From: Glossina fuscipes
Taxonomy: Eukaryota; Arthropoda; Insecta; Diptera; Glossinidae
Assembly (NCBI RefSeq): GCF_014805625.2
Contig: NW_023998433.1
Location: forward strand, 5,021,757 to 5,085,756
Length of the DNA stretch: 64,000 nucleotides
Direction of reading: 5' to 3'
The notes under the pieces are model-generated. The model was given only the letters and a program-made list of their open reading frames with translations. It did no database searches and was not told the DNA's origin. How positions within the stretch are numbered: position 1 is the stretch's first letter; each line of letters begins with the position of its first letter. The position numbers and the translations under genes are program-made. This document shows positions 30,674 through 45,700 of the stretch, piece after piece.

Positions 30674-32320
30674 AAACTAATCAATATTAAAAAAGTGAAT
30701 AATGTGCACCATGTTTTAATTACTGGATTTTGATAGAGGCATGTTTATAGGCTTTATTTTAATTGTCTGATTTGGAATACTTCACTGAATACATTTAACT
30801 GATAAACTTCAAAATTCATAAAAATGAGGGCATTGTTGCAGATTCTTGTATAAAAATAAATTTATAATGTTTTCCTTAACCTTTTAATTATAATAACATT
30901 GAAAGAAAGAGAAAATATACGTCTTATAGCTTGCGGATTTAAAAACAAAGCTCCGACACCTTTTAATAAAATGTTATTGGCAGTTACACATGTTAATTTT
31001 AGGCATCACTCGTCGAATTTGCTCCAGAGATGGCGAAAGCTGTCAAGATTTTGCTTTCTACTTTTTTCCTTTTGCTTGCTGTTTGGATGACTATGATTAA
31101 ATTGGTCTGTTAAATTTTTAAACCAAATTTTAGGTGCACATAGGGAAGAGTTGCTAAAATAATTATTCACCTTTTTTTTTGTTTTTAATGATCAGTCATT
31201 CAGGGGATGTCCCCTATTTGTATAGCACGGTGACGGCTAGAAAGAAGAAGAAGTAAAGAAAGGGTAGGGGAGATGGCCACAGACTCGTGACTCTATACCA
31301 AATTGGTAAGCGTTATGCCTTTATCTACTGAATACTCACTAAAGCTACGACTAAGGTAAACACTACCGCCCTGAGATTTGAATCCATCAAATTGGAAGGG
31401 TGTACAAGCCACGCTTCACGAATGGGTTGGTTGCATCCTCGGATTGCATCGGAAACAGCATCAATAATTAGTTGCTTGATTTTCATTATCGCATGTTGGG
31501 GTTTTCCATTTAATGTTTCGCTCAGTTGCATCGGTTATGCCGGTAAAAAAAAACTGTACTTGCTGTCACAAAAAAAAAGGATATATATTAACTACTTAGA
31601 ATAGGGATTGTTGCCATAGTTACGACGTCATATGCATACTGAAGCGCAATGACTATACCGATTTTTTAAGATTTATCAAAGAAAGAAAGTTTTGTTGACT
31701 GATCTTTAAAAGATATTACATCATTTTGGTTTTCTCTTTGAGATTTACTTCAGTCCGATTAAATATGGGAAACTATGAGCCTGAAACGCTTTTCAACTAA
31801 AGTCTTAGCTCCTTACGCCGATTTCTTTAATGTGGTGAATTCCAACAACAGAGCCAATAAGTATCCACGTTCGGTCAGATGCATCAACAAAAGAGAGGTC
31901 AAACTTGTTGATGCCTGTTTTAATTAGTTTATATATGTCGTGATAGACATAATACAATCAATATTACATGCATGTCAGCATTTTATAGAAATTACTATTT
32001 TAGAAAATTTTCTTTAATATTTTCTGATAAATTTTTAAAGAAAATTCTCTCTCCACCTAGATTCGACTACTACTAAGTGGACACAGCTTTCCAATGGACA
32101 GAGACATGTTTTTGAAATCAGGCGTTGATTAAGTGCTGTTTAACATTGCGATGTTTCGAAATGCTTTTAACTAACCATTTTGTAATAGACCTCTTTGTTG
32201 AAACAAGTGTAGTGAATAGAAAGAAAATAGATTTTTCCTTTTGTTTTGTTTTTTTTTTCAAAGAAATTGCAACAAACACTTCTTTTATTCTTAGCGCTCT
32301 TGGCCAAAAAAATAAAAAAG
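30674..32320. other. Intergenic; possible second tRNA-like repeat
   Basis: No gene supported. On the minus strand near 31375-31395, GGATTCAAATCTCAGGGCGG resembles a tRNA B box with a 3' arm, but no A box at proper spacing was found, so it is only a hint of another SINE. Confidence 0.3.
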
Positions 32321-33179
32321 AATAAGTAAGAAAATTATGTTCGGTCGTGACCGAACCTTTTATACTCATCGCCGTTGTCCTAAAAAAGACGAACCAAGTA
32401 GAAGAGCTAACGTTTCATGCGCTATAATTTGGAATTTGTGCGGCTGATTTTTTCTATTTTTAAAATGAAAGTTTGTGCCATATTGACGTATGGACGTTGT
32501 AGACGTGTCCTTTGCAATGTTCAGTTCACGTCCTTGCAAATTTGTAGGCGACATATTCATTTTCGCTAATAATGTTTACCATATATATTAGATACCTGCC
32601 CAAAGAGACAGATGGACAATTAACATGCTTAGTTACATTCCAAATTTGAAACTGGTCAAGAATTTATATACTTTATGAAGTTGTTGAATTGATTGTTTCC
32701 ATGCCTTATAAAGGTATTGAAAAAAAATTTAATTTTGATGCACTATAATATTGATTATGCGTGGTATATTTTTTCCATTTTTGTGAAGGGCTACGCATCG
32801 CCCATGGAATATGTATTCAAATATCTGCTATAGTTTATGAGTAGTGAGCAAAAAAAACAATTTTTTATTTCTTTTGAAAAACAGAAGCGTTCTCAGTTTA
32901 CGTGGTGCTGTGCGGGTGTGTTCGTGAACCGACTAGGCTCCTTTCTAATATTTGGGTGTAAGGAACTTCCAATGTTCCGCATAATTTGAAGGTGACCGCA
33001 TCATTTTTGCGACCAGGAGAATGTTTACAACAGACATACATCGACGAACATGCTTAAATCTAACTAGAACTTGATGCTGATCAAGAATATATATAGTTTG
33101 TGGGATCTCTGATGCTTCCTTCTGCAAACGTTTTGACAACATGAATATACTCTCCATCCTTCGGTGATAGGTATAAAAA
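32321..33179 (+). repeat. Dispersed repeat family B, near full-length copy
   Basis: It begins AATAAGTAAGAAAATTATG, then a perfect hairpin GTTCGGTCGTGACCGAAC (about 32339-32356), then TTTTATACTCATCGCCGTTG. The body carries GGCTGATTTTTTCTATTTT, TTACATTCCAAATTTGAAAC, GATCAAGAATATATATAG and GCAAACGTTTTGACAA. It ends CGGTGATAGGTATAAAAA. TATACCCATCACC-type left and GGTGATGGGTATA-type right ends are inverted complements. About 860 bp, no coding capacity. Confidence 0.72.
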
Positions 33180-33731
33180 CGGATTTTGAAATTAAAAAAT
33201 TTGCAAGTAAGAGTAGACAGGGGTAGAATGAGAGTGTGTATGCGTGTATGCAGCTATATATACCGATACGTATATAGACATTCATATAAGTATGCTTATA
33301 TGCACAATGTGGTGTAAGGAAGGAAGAAATAAATGAATACATCTTTAGCAAGCATCGAAAACCGAAAAATGATGAGATGATTGCAGATTTTTTATTGTTT
33401 TGTCGGTTTAGTGCTTTTCAAATTAGTGCTTAAGCAGCTTTCAATACGATCAAAACGTTTAACACTTTTCGTTTTTCGTTCCTAGAGAAACCACGCGAAT
33501 AAAAATTCGCATTTTAGAATAGTAAAAAAATACAAACCACTTTTACGGCTCATTAAGGTTAAATTTTCAACTATTGTCGCTGTGTTTAAAAAGAAAATAT
33601 AAAGCAAAACTGTAGCGAAACGAAACGATTTCTCCTGTTATTGGATGTGTGTGTTTGGTTATTATTAATTGTACGTGTGTGTGTGTGTGTGAAGCGAGAG
33701 ATAGTGCTCTTAGCAATTAACGGAAGTAATC
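33180..33731. other. Probable promoter and 5' UTR region of Zasp66
   Basis: Upstream of the Zasp66 ATG. It includes a (GT)n run at about 33674-33691. No TATA or initiator could be assigned with confidence. Confidence 0.4.
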
Positions 33732-36700
33732 ATGAGTCCAAAATTGCATGAATTCGTCGTTATTTTAAACCGTGACGGTCAATGTACCCCCTGGGGCATA
33801 CGTCTGGTCGGTGGCAATGATTTGGATACGCCACTGATTATCACCCGGGTAAATTTCTTTTTTTGTCTTTCGTGAATATGATGATGTTGTTAATGACATT
33901 GTACATGCATTTAAGGATGCCTATATGTCTTTCCTAAAAATTTGTACAATAATAATAATAGTAAAGTGTTTATTACACAACATGATATTCAGTTAGTGAT
34001 TAGTATTTCATTTCAAAAAATATTATATAGTTTCCACTCGTTTTATTTTAGATCATTTAAAAACTTTTATTTTATTTCACGTACTCCGTGGTTTTTCATA
34101 TTTTTTTCAATCCACTCTGCTATGTCACTCTGCTATTAACAACGTTTACGTACTTGGGAGTTAGATGATAGAAATTCATTTGTTTACATTATAATTTACT
34201 AACAGCTTCCGTTTAATCGGATAGTCGTTTATGACTTATAGTAAAGTTGTGCCATGGGATGCGTTATGTTTACATAGCATGCTACGATTTGCGTAGAAAC
34301 ATCCATTCCATATTTGTTTGAAATAACCCAAATTGAGGCACATTGTTCTTTCCTGTTGGACAGGAATAAGTTTAAGAAATTCTTGGAAATTCTAAGAAGC
34401 ACAAATATCTTTAAATAGTTTTGATATGAACGCATTTAACCATTCATTCTCGTTGTCTTCGTCTAACTGTCTGAATGTCAGTGAAATTATCAATTGATTT
34501 TTCAACAATTTCGACGTACTACTTTATGTAGATTCCTATAGAAATATAGGTGACATTTTTATGTGCGTCTACCTCCCTGGATAGCGTTGTACATACGAAA
34601 CTTAGTCCTCATACAAAGACAACAGACTTCTTATAATATAAATTAAAGATTTCTAATACGTACTACAACAAACTGAATTTAATTGATCAACTGGGAAGGA
34701 AGGAGGAATTGTCATAGCACGAAAACATGCGATTGTTTGTGCTTTAGCGAGTATCGCATATACAAAAATATTTAGAGGACTGCATAATATAAAAATAGGT
34801 TTCACAGATCACATGACATTTTATATCAATTAATTTTCGATCTTCAAAAAAACAGTTATTAAGCACGTATTGTTTAAAATTTGTTGGTTTTTTTTTGGTA
34901 TAAAAAGGCTTTTAAATACCTGTAATCACTTTTTTCCTACGTGCTCTAGTTTTCGACATACCTATGACAAATACCTATTTCTGTTAAAACGGATCATTTT
35001 GATTCTCAATTTTGTCGACTTTTCACAGCCGTGGAAAAGAAGATAGGATCCAAATGTTTGTCAGGATCACATTCATACTCAGTCCGGAAATGATCCTGAT
35101 GTTCCAATTGATTTCCAATTTAATTCTCATTTATCCGATCAAGGAAAAATAGGGGATGAAAATCATCCCTTTTAGTATAAATAGTTGTATGCAAAACGTT
35201 GGTAGTTCAAGTGTTAATGATTTAAAGCTTTTGATCGGTGCATGGATTCACCCAAAGCTAGAAAAAAAATCTATAATTTCTCCTGTGTATCGCCTAAGAA
35301 TGGTTTTTAAGCCTTAAGTTTCTGTAATATATTCCCTCTTTCATGATGGAAAATATCATTTAAACTGAGTCCACTATTGCCAATAAGTCCCAGACAAACA
35401 AACAAAACAGCTTATGTGAATATGTGTGTTTTTAGTTTACACCATATATTTGTGAGATGATGACAAGCCATATATAACGTGATCACCTCATAGGACATAG
35501 ATCGATTGAAAGTATCTTTACATGACCGAAATCGAATGTATTATATTTTCCCTGATTTTACTTATCATTTAACCAGTAATATATTCTAAGTTCATGTATT
35601 ATGTCAAATGAAACCTTCTTGTGTGTAGCCCGCAAGGCGAATAACATAGTATACATGAAGTTTAGTTAGTATTGAATAAAAATAGATGCTTGATAGGCGC
35701 ATATATAGACGTCCGTTTAATAGTTTAAATTACAATTACACTTTCAAAATATTCTTTTTTGATTGTTGTCCGATCCATCTTTATCATTTTATTTATAAGA
35801 AATGATCTCTCCACTACGTTAAAATAATAACTTAAATAAGGCAGCTAGCTTGTGATTATTACTAGTTATATTTGTTACGTAAGAGAATGCTTATGCCTGG
35901 GAGATCAAATGTTTTTTTTTTTTTTTTAAATAAGAAGATTATGTCCGCCTTAAGGCAGTTCTTTGATACTCGATATCTTAGGTCAGTATATAAAAGCTGC
36001 CAAGTATGTCGCCGCTTGTGTATATCGGTTATCCAATCGAGAGCATTTTTGCGTTAAATTTTTAACAAATAGATATATCAAATTCTAGATCAGAATCGGG
36101 TAAATTTTGTAAGCGGCAACCTTTTACTATTCATAGACTCATAGGCTTTTTAGTGCACGGCGATTCAATCTCAGTTTGTGGCGCCCAACTGAGCATACGT
36201 ACGCTAAACTTTAGCTTTTCATTTCAATATTTTGCTACGAAATCTTGAGATTGCCAAAACCAAGCGACAACCAATTAGCTGAAGGGACATATAGGACTTC
36301 ATTGATTTGAATTGCTACACGCTAATCGTAGTGTCTCAAGCATATTTCTAATTATTACAAATAAGAGACGATATCTGATGGTACGTGGTGGTATCCCGGG
36401 GTGCAAGCTAGAAGTGGCTTAAGCCAAATGTAAGCGCTCGAATTTTTCTTTTGGCTGTTATTTTTCTAATTTTTTTACTGCAAAGGGTTTTATTATCATT
36501 ATTATTATTATTGTTATTATTTTTTCTATTTTTTTTTACTGCAAGGACTTTTATAATCAATTTGTTGCTCTGTTATTGTTATTGTTTTAGTGTAGATGGT
36601 TGTGTTCACGTTTTATATATCTATATATATTTGGTATTGCAATATTTAAAAGTTTTTTTAACTTGTTCACACTAGTCGTTAGCCAAGTTTCATTATCAAA

Positions 36701-39700
36701 ACAAATTGTAAAAAAAAAAAAACGAAAAAAAAGATATGAAGAAAACATCTATTGCACTAAAAAGTGCATAAGTGAAATGTATAATAAAATATATAAACAA
36801 TTATCTCCCACATCCCGTTATACTTTCCATCAATCGCTTTGGCACAGCATCTGAAAAGAGAAAAAAAAAAAATGAAAATGAAAATAAAAAATACTTAAGA
36901 AAGTTTTTCAGATAAGAGAGAATTGGCATTCTTGGCACGGTGCTTGTGATATAGGGAATATTTGGATCAAATTTTAGATCAATATTCCTTATATGCTACA
37001 AGTTATGGCTTTTCGTCGATTGTGGACGTGTTTGTAGAAAGGTAACGCCTTTTGTTTTTTTCAAAATTTAGTTTCGATACTATTTACACCTAGATTTAAA
37101 TTAATAGCTGCTATGAATATTAAAAAAAAGTTTTTTACTCTGTCTACTGTAGTCGTGGCTAGAAATGGAATTTGGCTTATTTTCAAACATGAGCAATTCA
37201 AATATATCTCAATGGTTGGAAAGTAAAACATTACTAAATCGGTTTAGAATCTTACGCAAATTGAAAATATATATAACATAATATAAAATAAATAAATAAA
37301 TATATATATATATATATATATATAATGAGTACTACTGGGCGATGTGAACCAAAGTAGAAATGCATTATTTCCACTCTTTGATGGTGGGTATAAAAATAAA
37401 ACCAAAAAAATTCTATTGTAAATTACGTCGTTCGTTCAAAAATGATAAATTGCATTGAAAGCTAGAAAAAAAGACTTCTTACACATTCAAACTTACTTCT
37501 TACATGCATATGATTTAAATGTAGGAAAAAATGTAAACAAATGTGTTTAAGAAACTATTCCGTTTGTGCATGTAAACATCAAAATATTTCCTAACAAATG
37601 TTTATTTCTAGCTATGTTATATTATTATATATTTATTTGATAAGCGCGATCTTTTGAACTTTGATAAAAAGGAAATAATGAAATAGGAAATCATAGAAGA
37701 TTCAGAGGCATGCTCTGACTGTAAGGCAACGTTTTGTATCATCCCCAAAATAAGTCATATTTCAAAATAATGATGAATTTTAAGCGAAGTATAAAGAAAA
37801 AAAATTTATGTTGTAATCATTTCGATTGGAAGCAAAGGTTATGAAATTTTGAAAACATTTAATGAAATGTCGTCACGTACGACGGCCTATTTGTTTACCT
37901 CTCACACTATTGTTAGCCATAAATGGAACTATCTAGACTCAATGCATCTACCTTTAGTGATTCCAAGGCTTTAAGCAAAATGCATAACTCTCACATTTAA
38001 AGCTTAGCTGACATTCTGAGCAGTTGGGTGGACACCATAAAAATCAATTCATTGGAAAATCAATTCAAAAATAGGCGTGATATTTTCACAAACTTTTAAT
38101 TCCAATTGAAATAATTTATAAAAGTTGGATATTCGCCTGATCTTAAATCTTTTGGGAAATATATGTACCAAGGTCTAGAATCAGAAAGTTACAGTTCTTT
38201 TTTTAACAAGTTTGTTTTCCGATCAGGCGAACGATATTCACTTTTCTAATGAAGTTTCCCATAGTCTTCCTTAAGTTGTTTTCTATGAAACTTCTATCAA
38301 TTAATTAGAGTTTATTTATGTGGTAGACATGGTTTTAGATAGGTCGCAGATGATTTCATATTTATTTTGAAGCTATATAATCTAAATATTAGTTCTCGTT
38401 CTAAATCTTTGAGGACTATTAGCGGATAACATGCAGAGCGGCGTATGTACCAGATTATATGAAATCGATTGGGAATTTCATATTATTTAAGATTACGTGC
38501 TCTATATAATACAAACTTGTAACAAATATTTCTGTGGACGACAAACGGAAGGCCAAGTCTAGCAGTCTCAATGTTGACTTTTTTGTAACCTCACTCCTGA
38601 TACCGAGCCGATCGGGGAACACTTTTACCTAAGAGAAATAGCATGTAAAAAAGACGTATTCTTAGACATACTTACTATTTACATTTTTTTTATTATTTTT
38701 AGCCGTATAAATGCATCAATGATACGGATTACTCAAATTGACAATTAGTCAAAATCCGTTCTTTTAATAAAACTGTAGAGTAATTTTCTTTCACGATAAC
38801 ACACATAGGAGAGCAAAGCTTGATGTCTACATCTAACCTAAGAGGAGTTGCGTTAGGCTTCCGGCATGAATGGTCGAGAAATAACTAGTCGAACGAAAGG
38901 ATTAGTATATTGCCAAGCGTCACTCTATAGCGAATCTGTTCCTCCTTTTGTTTTCATTGCAGACTTTTGCCTCAAATGCAGCAGCCTGATATCGCCTATT
39001 TACAACGAAAGAAGATATTGTTTGTAGCAATTTTTTACTTTACTTTTGTAACACTTTTACGTTAAGAAATTTTAATTAGAAATTTTTCTTAAATTAAAAA
39101 TTTCGAAAATGGAAAATATTACAAGATATCGAATATAATCTAATTGATTTTCTTATCGCTAATAACAAAAAGGAAAGTTTTCATTAATTTATAAAAGTGA
39201 CACATGTTTTAATCGATTTAGTGTTTTTTATACCTACCGACTGTAAAATTGGGGTATGCTCATTTTATTTTTTTCCAAAATATAAGTACCACCCAAAAAG
39301 GAAGCTTGAGAGACCATGTAGAGTATATGTATATTCTTGATCAGCATGAAATTCTGAATTGATTTCGCCATGTCCGTCCGCCTTTAAGACTATCTGTCTG
39401 CGTGGTGTGTGTTGTTAATACTCTCCTGGTCGGAAAAATGAAGATATCGAATTTAAATTTGGCAAAAACATTGGAATTTTCTGCACGTAGGTTGGTATTG
39501 AAAACTGGCCAAATCGGTCGCAGCAAAAATGCGCAGTGGACCATAAACCGAACGCAAGTTCGCTTTTTTTAAAAACAATTTTTTAATTTTTGCTCTTTGC
39601 TGGGCAATTATAGAAGTTAGAGGAACGAAATTTTCTACATTTACTTTACAAAGCATCCTACTCCTTATGTCCAAAAATGGAAAACGTAACTCGTGCCGAC

Positions 39701-42700
39701 ACAAAATTACAAGTCATTAGACTTTGTTTTTTTGCACATTTTTGAGGTTTTATGCTTATTTATCATAGCGCAAACAAGACCGAATGTTGAAAACTACTTT
39801 TGTACATTCCTTAAATGAAAATATATTATCTGCCTAGAAATGGGTTCATATTAAAATGAATAAGGTATACACCGCGATTAAGTGTTTCTTAATAATACCA
39901 GGTATCAACTGAAAGAACTTGCAGAGTAGAATGCGAATAACATAGTGGTGAGTATACGAAACTCGGCCCAGGCCGGATATAACTTTCTTACTTGTTGTGA
40001 TTATTTTCATTCAGCACAAATCATTTTCGTTATAATAAACACTATTACATCACATCTGAAACAGTGCAATGGATTTTGAAAATATTTTTAATTACAAAAA
40101 TATCATTCATTTAACTAGGGAGGCCGTATATTCTGTGCTTACGCTCAACATTTTACATGAATAACACGCCTTTTCTCGCGGTTATCGTAAACATATTATA
40201 TATGTCAAGATTTCGTATGCTTTTAGGTTTTAAGTGGGAAAATTCATTTTTGCCCGTAATGATTATTGTAAACACTAGAGCGAGACTTCACCTCTTTGTA
40301 AAGTAGAAAAGAGTCGTCTTCAAAAAATTATTAATTGCAAATCCAAAGTATTTATTACAAACATGCCATTCCAATTAAATGCATTTAATCATTTTCTTCG
40401 TCATACTTCCGTAAGGTTTCTTACCCTGCTATCTTTGGCCATAAAAGTTGCTCGAGTCGTTTCTAAAAAGATAAGGGCAACTAAGGGTTCCTGTTATTTA
40501 AAAGGTTTTGTAGCCGTCGGAACGAAGATTTTTCGAGATTTTTAATTGTCAATTATGTTTCGAGTCCATTCGAAACTTGTGTGGAGTTGCGAACAGTATT
40601 TTGTTGCTTCAATCACACGGTTAGATGCAGAGCTTCTCACATTATCAGCAAACTTTCAAATCGCATCCAATAGAGGATGTGAATATTTTCAGGTGTAATA
40701 AAGTCGCATGGGCAGCTTAATAGTTAATCGACCATTACGTTTTTAACATTAGAACTACTTACATTTCGCATGCACCTGTCTACAACAAAAGGAATCAATA
40801 TTAGCGGCATATTAATCAGTAATAAGTTCTAAATAATAGTTTTTGCCGCATAGGCGTACGAGCATAAGCGTATCCTTTGAAAGGTTTGGCTCATTTCATT
40901 TTCGCTAACGGGAAAATGTTCATCCCAGATAATACACAGTTGGACAGACGGAGAGAAGAATCGGCTTAGATGCATTCCAAATTTGAAACTCGCCAAGAAT
41001 TTATATACTTTATAGGATTTTTGAAATTTATTTCTGTGCGTTATAAAGATATTCAAAAAAAAATTGAATGTTGATATACTGTTATATTGGGTAGGCGGGG
41101 CCCTTCTTGGCGTTGCAAACGTGAGACAAATATTTCCCTTTGAAAAACAGGTTGGATTGGCTTACTAATGGATCTGCAATGAATAAAAAATATGTTGTTA
41201 TTTTCATTTGCTTACTTAAGATAATTTTGGGTATTCAGTGTTTGCCTAAAGGTGAATGTGACCTTCTTCCTTCTTCTTCTTTTTCTTGCTCTTCTTGTTA
41301 ATTGTTTAATGATTTCTCATAATTAATAAATAACAGAATACGCATAATTACGCATAATTAAACGCCATGGCCTGAATAAAAATTGCAAACAAATGTCTAT
41401 CAGCGAGATACTGATGCAAGCAAAATAATAATTGAAAATCTGAAAATTTGTATGTGATTTCATTGATTTATAAGGCTTTTAATTAATTTATTTATTTTTA
41501 ATAGGTACAAGTGGGCACACCGGCCTATGGTGAGGTGTTGCGGGGTGATATCATCGCAAAAATTGGTGAATATGATGCTCGCGATCTTAGTCACGCTGAT
41601 GCTCAGACGCTATTTCGTACAGCCGGCAATGAAATACGAATTGTCGTACGCAGGTAAAAAATATATAAAAAATATATCATATAAACGACGCTATTTTGGT
41701 TGTTAAAAATTAGTTAATATTAATAAAACTTTATTGTCAATTCTTTGTTGCTTAGGGATAATAAGATTGCCTACACTCAGGGTTTAAGTGGAGACAATTC
41801 CGTTGCGAGTCCAGCGTTACTTTCTACAAGTCCCGAACAAAATGCTCCACATAGGTAGGCAATAGGTTTTGCAGTTGCTTGTACTGATATTCCAATGAAT
41901 TTATTCAAAATTCCATATGATCTAGATCACCATCACCATTTTTAAATGGACCTGGTCATTATGAGCGTGCTCTACAGGTACCTGTAGATACATTGCCTCA
42001 TACAGTATTTCCAAAACTGAATCCGACCGGCGGTTATGTTCCACCGGCTGAAGGCGGCAGTTTCTCCCCAATGCCAACACGTGATCATCAGCAGGAAGTT
42101 GCTGAAGAGCAAGCGACCATTGTTAATCAAGTGAGTGTGTAAAAGCTTCTCTTATACAACATGCGCTACAAAATTTTTCAACTCACTCTATTTTTTATAA
42201 CTAAATTCTTGTAAACGACAAGCTCTTTTTTTTTAACAATAAATTGGGTTTCAACTCCTGGCCACTTTGCCTGACCAAAACTGTCATTAAAATTTATTTT
42301 TCACTTGTATTTGGTTGCCTTTTTTTTTTCGTTTAACATTGAGTAGGAATGTATCAAATTTAATAAATGTTTGCTATTAAGAATATTTTCGTCGTCGTAA
42401 CTGGAGTTTTAAAGTTTTCCGCTTTGGTTCAGTCGTTACGCGATATTTGTAAAATGTGTGTGCAAACCTTCTCTTGAATTGATTGTTTTTACCTTAAGAG
42501 TGGATTTCTACTGTTAGGATAAAATTTTACAACTTTACTTCTACTGGTCTATTTATCTTACTAACCCCTTCCTCCTAGAAGTATGCTTCTTCTTCTGGCA
42601 TGTCTTTCGATTCAACAATTTTGTAATTAAAGAAAAAAATTTGAAAATGATTTTTATATCCACAACTGATATTGCCAAAACAGGTGCAACGCCCACAAAG

Positions 42701-45700
42701 AAGCATCAGAGACCCCACAAAGTATACATAAATTCTTCATCAGCATCCAATCCTAAGCCGATTTAAGCACGTCCGTCTGTGCGATGAATCTGTCGACTTC
42801 AAATTTGGCGGAACAGTGGAAGTTCTTACGCGCAGGTTTGTATTAAAAATTGACCAAAACGATTCGAAGGACACGCCCACAGCATCACCTAAACTAAGAA
42901 CACTTGTGTATTTCAAAAGGAATAAAACACGCCTACAATGTCTACACGCCAATATGACAAATACTTTTATTTTGACAGTAGAAAAAATCAGGCTGCCCAC
43001 TCCATATTATAGAGTATGAAAATGTAGTTCTTTTGTCTTTTTCATCCTTTTTAGGATAACGGTGATGGGTATAAAAGATTCGTTTACAACCTTATTTTTT
43101 CTTTTCACATATTTTTTAGGTTTTCCAATTCAGCACATTATCACTTAGTTGGCAAATTTCTTTAAATCAATGATGTGAGACGAGCAAAAAATGCACAATT
43201 TTTCAATTAGTATCCTTCGCTTTCAATCATAAATTTGATAGAAGTATTTGTGAACAATTTTCAAAATATTTGTACTCGTCTACACAAACATATACGATTG
43301 CATTTAATTCAAGGACAAAATCAAAAACAAGAAAAAATATAATGACGAAAACTAACCGGCTAACTATGTGATCTATATCTGAAGGTTAGCACTTTCATAT
43401 CGCAATTAAAGACATCCCTAATAAATGTTTGTTGTATTTACGAAAGTTTATTAAAAGTTTCCTTTTTTCATATTTGCTGTTGCTTTTACATTCGCTAAGT
43501 TTTCTTATGGTGGCACACGCCTACTTATACTATACGTATTAAAATGTTTAATTTCTCTTCTTAATTCTCACAGCCTTGAAATTTCGAACAACTACAGTAC
43601 ATGACAAAATTGACTAACAATTTTAAGCTACTCATGAATACGTAAATTGCTGAGACAAAACTTTGTTAGAAACGAAACGACAAGACGTTACTATCACCTT
43701 TCCCGCTAGTGACCATATACACACTATTCAAATGTGTAGAAATTTTTAAAAATAAAACGTAATAAAAAAATAAATGACGCACATGAAAATAAAATAAATA
43801 GTTCGTATAACGTCGTCAAAAGCCAAGAGATAATATCATCATTGACTACGGTAGAGGTGAACACCTTCAAAAAGTGCAGGAATATCAACAGCAATGAAAA
43901 TCAAACAACAATCAAACAAAATCGACAATCACTTTAATTACAAATTTTAAGCGCTTATTAACAATGAGAGATTATTTCTACCCTCTACCGAAAAATGAAA
44001 AACTCTGTTTATAACAAGCAAGCGTACTCACAATATAGTACCCATATATGTATTAACCAATATAATATAGAAATGACGCCTGCCTTTAAAATCGATCTAG
44101 GTTTATCTGTGCGCCTGTCTGTTTTGTATTCTTGTATTCGAGATATTGTGATGAAACGCAACAACAAACAGCGATGTGTTTTGGCCTATGGATGCACATA
44201 TTCGGATCGGACCACCTTATGTATTTAGCGAAGTGATTTAAATATTTAATGATGGGTCATAGTATATTATAAGGTTTTTACTTGTTTTCAATTCAATTAC
44301 TTGTTCATTCCAAATGTACAAATTATTTGCGATAATAACTCACTATCACTATTCGCCGTAATAGGATCACTATTTGGGCTTAAGGTGAACTTTAACTTCT
44401 TCAAAAACAATCACATAAGAATTATATTATTAACAGTAGACACAATTTTGTAGCGAAATTTTTGCAATTCTTTTTGTACTAATACATTTATCGAATAAGT
44501 ATAAGTGAAAATTGAAATTTTCGCGTCAGATGAAGTAAGAATAATTGCATATGTATTTCTTATCCATTACTTTCCTTTTCTATATAAGTTATGCGAAATC
44601 CACAAATATGTTGATTAAATCAATTAAGGCTTTGATCGATTTTACAAATACACTGTAGCAACATTTACAAACGGTTTGTGGTAGAAATTTACAGTAATCT
44701 TTTGCGTAGGTAGACGTACTATGATAATGCAATGAGCAGAATACCTTCCTTTGATTTCATTGTCTCTTCTCTTATTAACTAACTTTACTTTTTTTCTTCA
44801 TTCCTCTAAGCCAATCCTCGATCAATTACAATTTTCCCATAATTTTTAACTTACTTTATTCTCGTGCAGAAACTATTTAGAACGACAATCAAATTATGAT
44901 TTCAAGTACGCGTTAAGGCTTCACGTACGTGGAAGATATATATATATACATACATTTATTTTAGTTTATGCTTACTGTAAATGTGCAATTGGTAATGAGT
45001 TCGTACTACTTTCACTGGTATGCTTTAGTGTTGCCATGATAGAACGATGTGAACAAGAAAATGTTTAAGAGATGAGTAACCGATCGACGAAGAACATTTT
45101 GCAAATTAAAAAATCGCTTATGGGGCTACTGCTAGTTCACTTTCTCTTGTTATTGCTTCGAAAATTGCATCAGTATTAATTTGTTTTTGTATTTTTTTAA
45201 CATAATTGCTGTGAATGATGAATGAATGTGAATAAATTTCAAGGACGGTCGACATCTGTGTTCAAGTATAATATATTTGTGCAGATAAACCAATGAACAC
45301 ATTTATATGATAAATTCTTACAATACATATGATCGAGATTTGAATTTGATTTGTTTTGTTTTGTTTTAAATTAAAGGTTAATTATTTATTATTCTTTAGG
45401 CCTTTTCTTTCTTCTCTCTCTGATTCAATCGACCATTAATAATTGAGTAATCGATTTAAAGGATTGTTAAAAAGCATTAAAGCATATTCACATACATTCC
45501 AGTTGGAAGGCTATTAACACGCAGCCATCACCATTTAGCGATTAACAGTACACTAAACCCAAATTTAACGAAATTCACTTTCTTGCCAAAGATCTTATTA
45601 TTCATCGCTTATTTTCGTCGTCAAATACTGAAAATTAGAATTGATTGCTATATAAAGACTAACTTTTTTAAGAACACTTTTATGGAGTCGGAGTCAAAAA

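Larger units (their letters stand above)
33849..41504 (+). other. Zasp66 intron 1 (7.7 kb)
   Basis: Donor CGG-GTAAAT at 33849 and acceptor ATAG at 41504. It holds family B fragments (about 36950-37394, 39228-39996 minus, 40845-41100), an AT microsatellite at 37300-37324, and a two-hairpin patch followed by TATAAATAG near 35050-35185. No further Zasp66 exon was recognised. Confidence 0.6.

Noticed and set aside
30331..30733. Overlapping 97- and 104-codon frames on opposite strands
   Set aside because: They lie over a minus-strand SINE copy and contain its body sequence; no gene evidence.
31325..31531. Minus-strand 68-codon frame, or another tRNA-like SINE
   Set aside because: A B-box-like motif is present but there is no A box at correct spacing, no tail and no second copy; the frame itself has no domain.
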